From: an uncultured Alphaproteobacteria bacterium
Lineage (GTDB): Bacteria > Pseudomonadota > Alphaproteobacteria > RF32 > CAG-239
Direction of reading: 5' to 3'
NCBI GenBank assembly: GCA_910577095.1
Contig: CAJTLY010000025.1
Coordinates: 1 to 14,397, forward strand
Length of the DNA stretch: 14,397 bases
Part shown: positions 14,299 to 14,397 of the stretch, piece after piece
Numbering within the stretch: the first letter of the stretch is position 1
How the letters are laid out: the number at the start of each line of letters is the position of its first letter
Program-made: the position numbers and the translations under genes
The notes under the pieces: generated by a model
Database searches by the model: none
What the model was told of the DNA's origin: nothing
The model's input: the letters and a program-made list of their open reading frames with translations, nothing else

Positions 14299-14397
14299 AT
14301 GGTGAGCAGAGAAAAGAAAATCAAAGAATATGTAGAGAAGTTGGATTCGGGAAAGAAAGTCAATCCGAAGGACTTGTCGTCGGATCAGGACCTGACG
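14299..14397 (+). CDS. N-terminal part of an unknown small cytoplasmic protein (partial)
   Basis: ATG at 14299 with AGGAG ending five bases upstream, beginning 8 bases after the stop of the membrane protein gene; the frame is open to the window edge (33 codons). The visible part is lysine- and glutamate-rich and helical (MVSREKKIKEYVEKLDSGKK, then VNPKDLSSDQDL). It has no signal peptide or membrane segment. Spacing and strand make it co-transcribed with the membrane protein. The remainder lies outside the window, so no function can be given. A GTG one codon later is an alternative start. Confidence 0.7.
   Translation, partial: MVSREKKIKEYVEKLDSGKKVNPKDLSSDQDLT

Noticed and set aside
1..14397. 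CRISPR arrays, tRNA or rRNA genes, insertion sequences, prophage or toxin-antitoxin genes
   Set aside because: No regularly spaced repeats, cloverleaf sequences, transposase motifs or terminal inverted repeats were found on either strand by reading.

Overview
The window looks like the chromosome of an anaerobic or microaerophilic, lipid-A-making alphaproteobacterium, possibly a gut- or sediment-type lineage. The alphaproteobacterial call rests on three things: the GyrA sequence (a charged insertion late in the C-terminal domain and an acidic tail), the run DUF374 acyltransferase - waaA - lpxK, and a bacterial-type homospermidine synthase. The anaerobic call rests on rubrerythrin, a flavodiiron protein, a PerR-type regulator and the [FeFe]-hydrogenase maturase HydE. 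No mobile element, CRISPR array, tRNA or rRNA was seen.

Layout. 1-78 is the last 25 codons of an outer-membrane beta-barrel protein, followed by a strong terminator. 321-3152 is gyrA with its own terminator. 3205-4120 is a long gene-poor stretch with several Rho-independent terminators, a likely structured small RNA (about 3283-3544) and one possible 49-codon gene. 4121-7360 (minus) is a lipid A/Kdo operon: lysophospholipid acyltransferase family protein (DUF374), waaA and lpxK in overlapping or touching frames, then a small charged unknown protein.

7599-9849 is an oxygen/peroxide defence locus. perR and rubrerythrin form a minus-strand operon, and the flavodiiron gene is transcribed divergently. 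The two predicted promoters overlap at their -35 boxes, and a PerR/Fur-type palindrome lies at the predicted perR transcription start. 9913-11028 (minus) is an unrecognised 371-residue protein with an internal helical-looking repeat. 11128-12480 (minus) is a divergent homospermidine synthase. 12591-13622 (minus) is hydE without the cysteines of the optional C-terminal cluster.

Divergent from hydE is a plus-strand gene for a four-helix membrane protein with a signal peptide and an exported CxxC motif. A second small gene follows it and is cut by the window end. This hydE-adjacent pair, the 371-residue repeat protein and the small-RNA region are the least explained parts.
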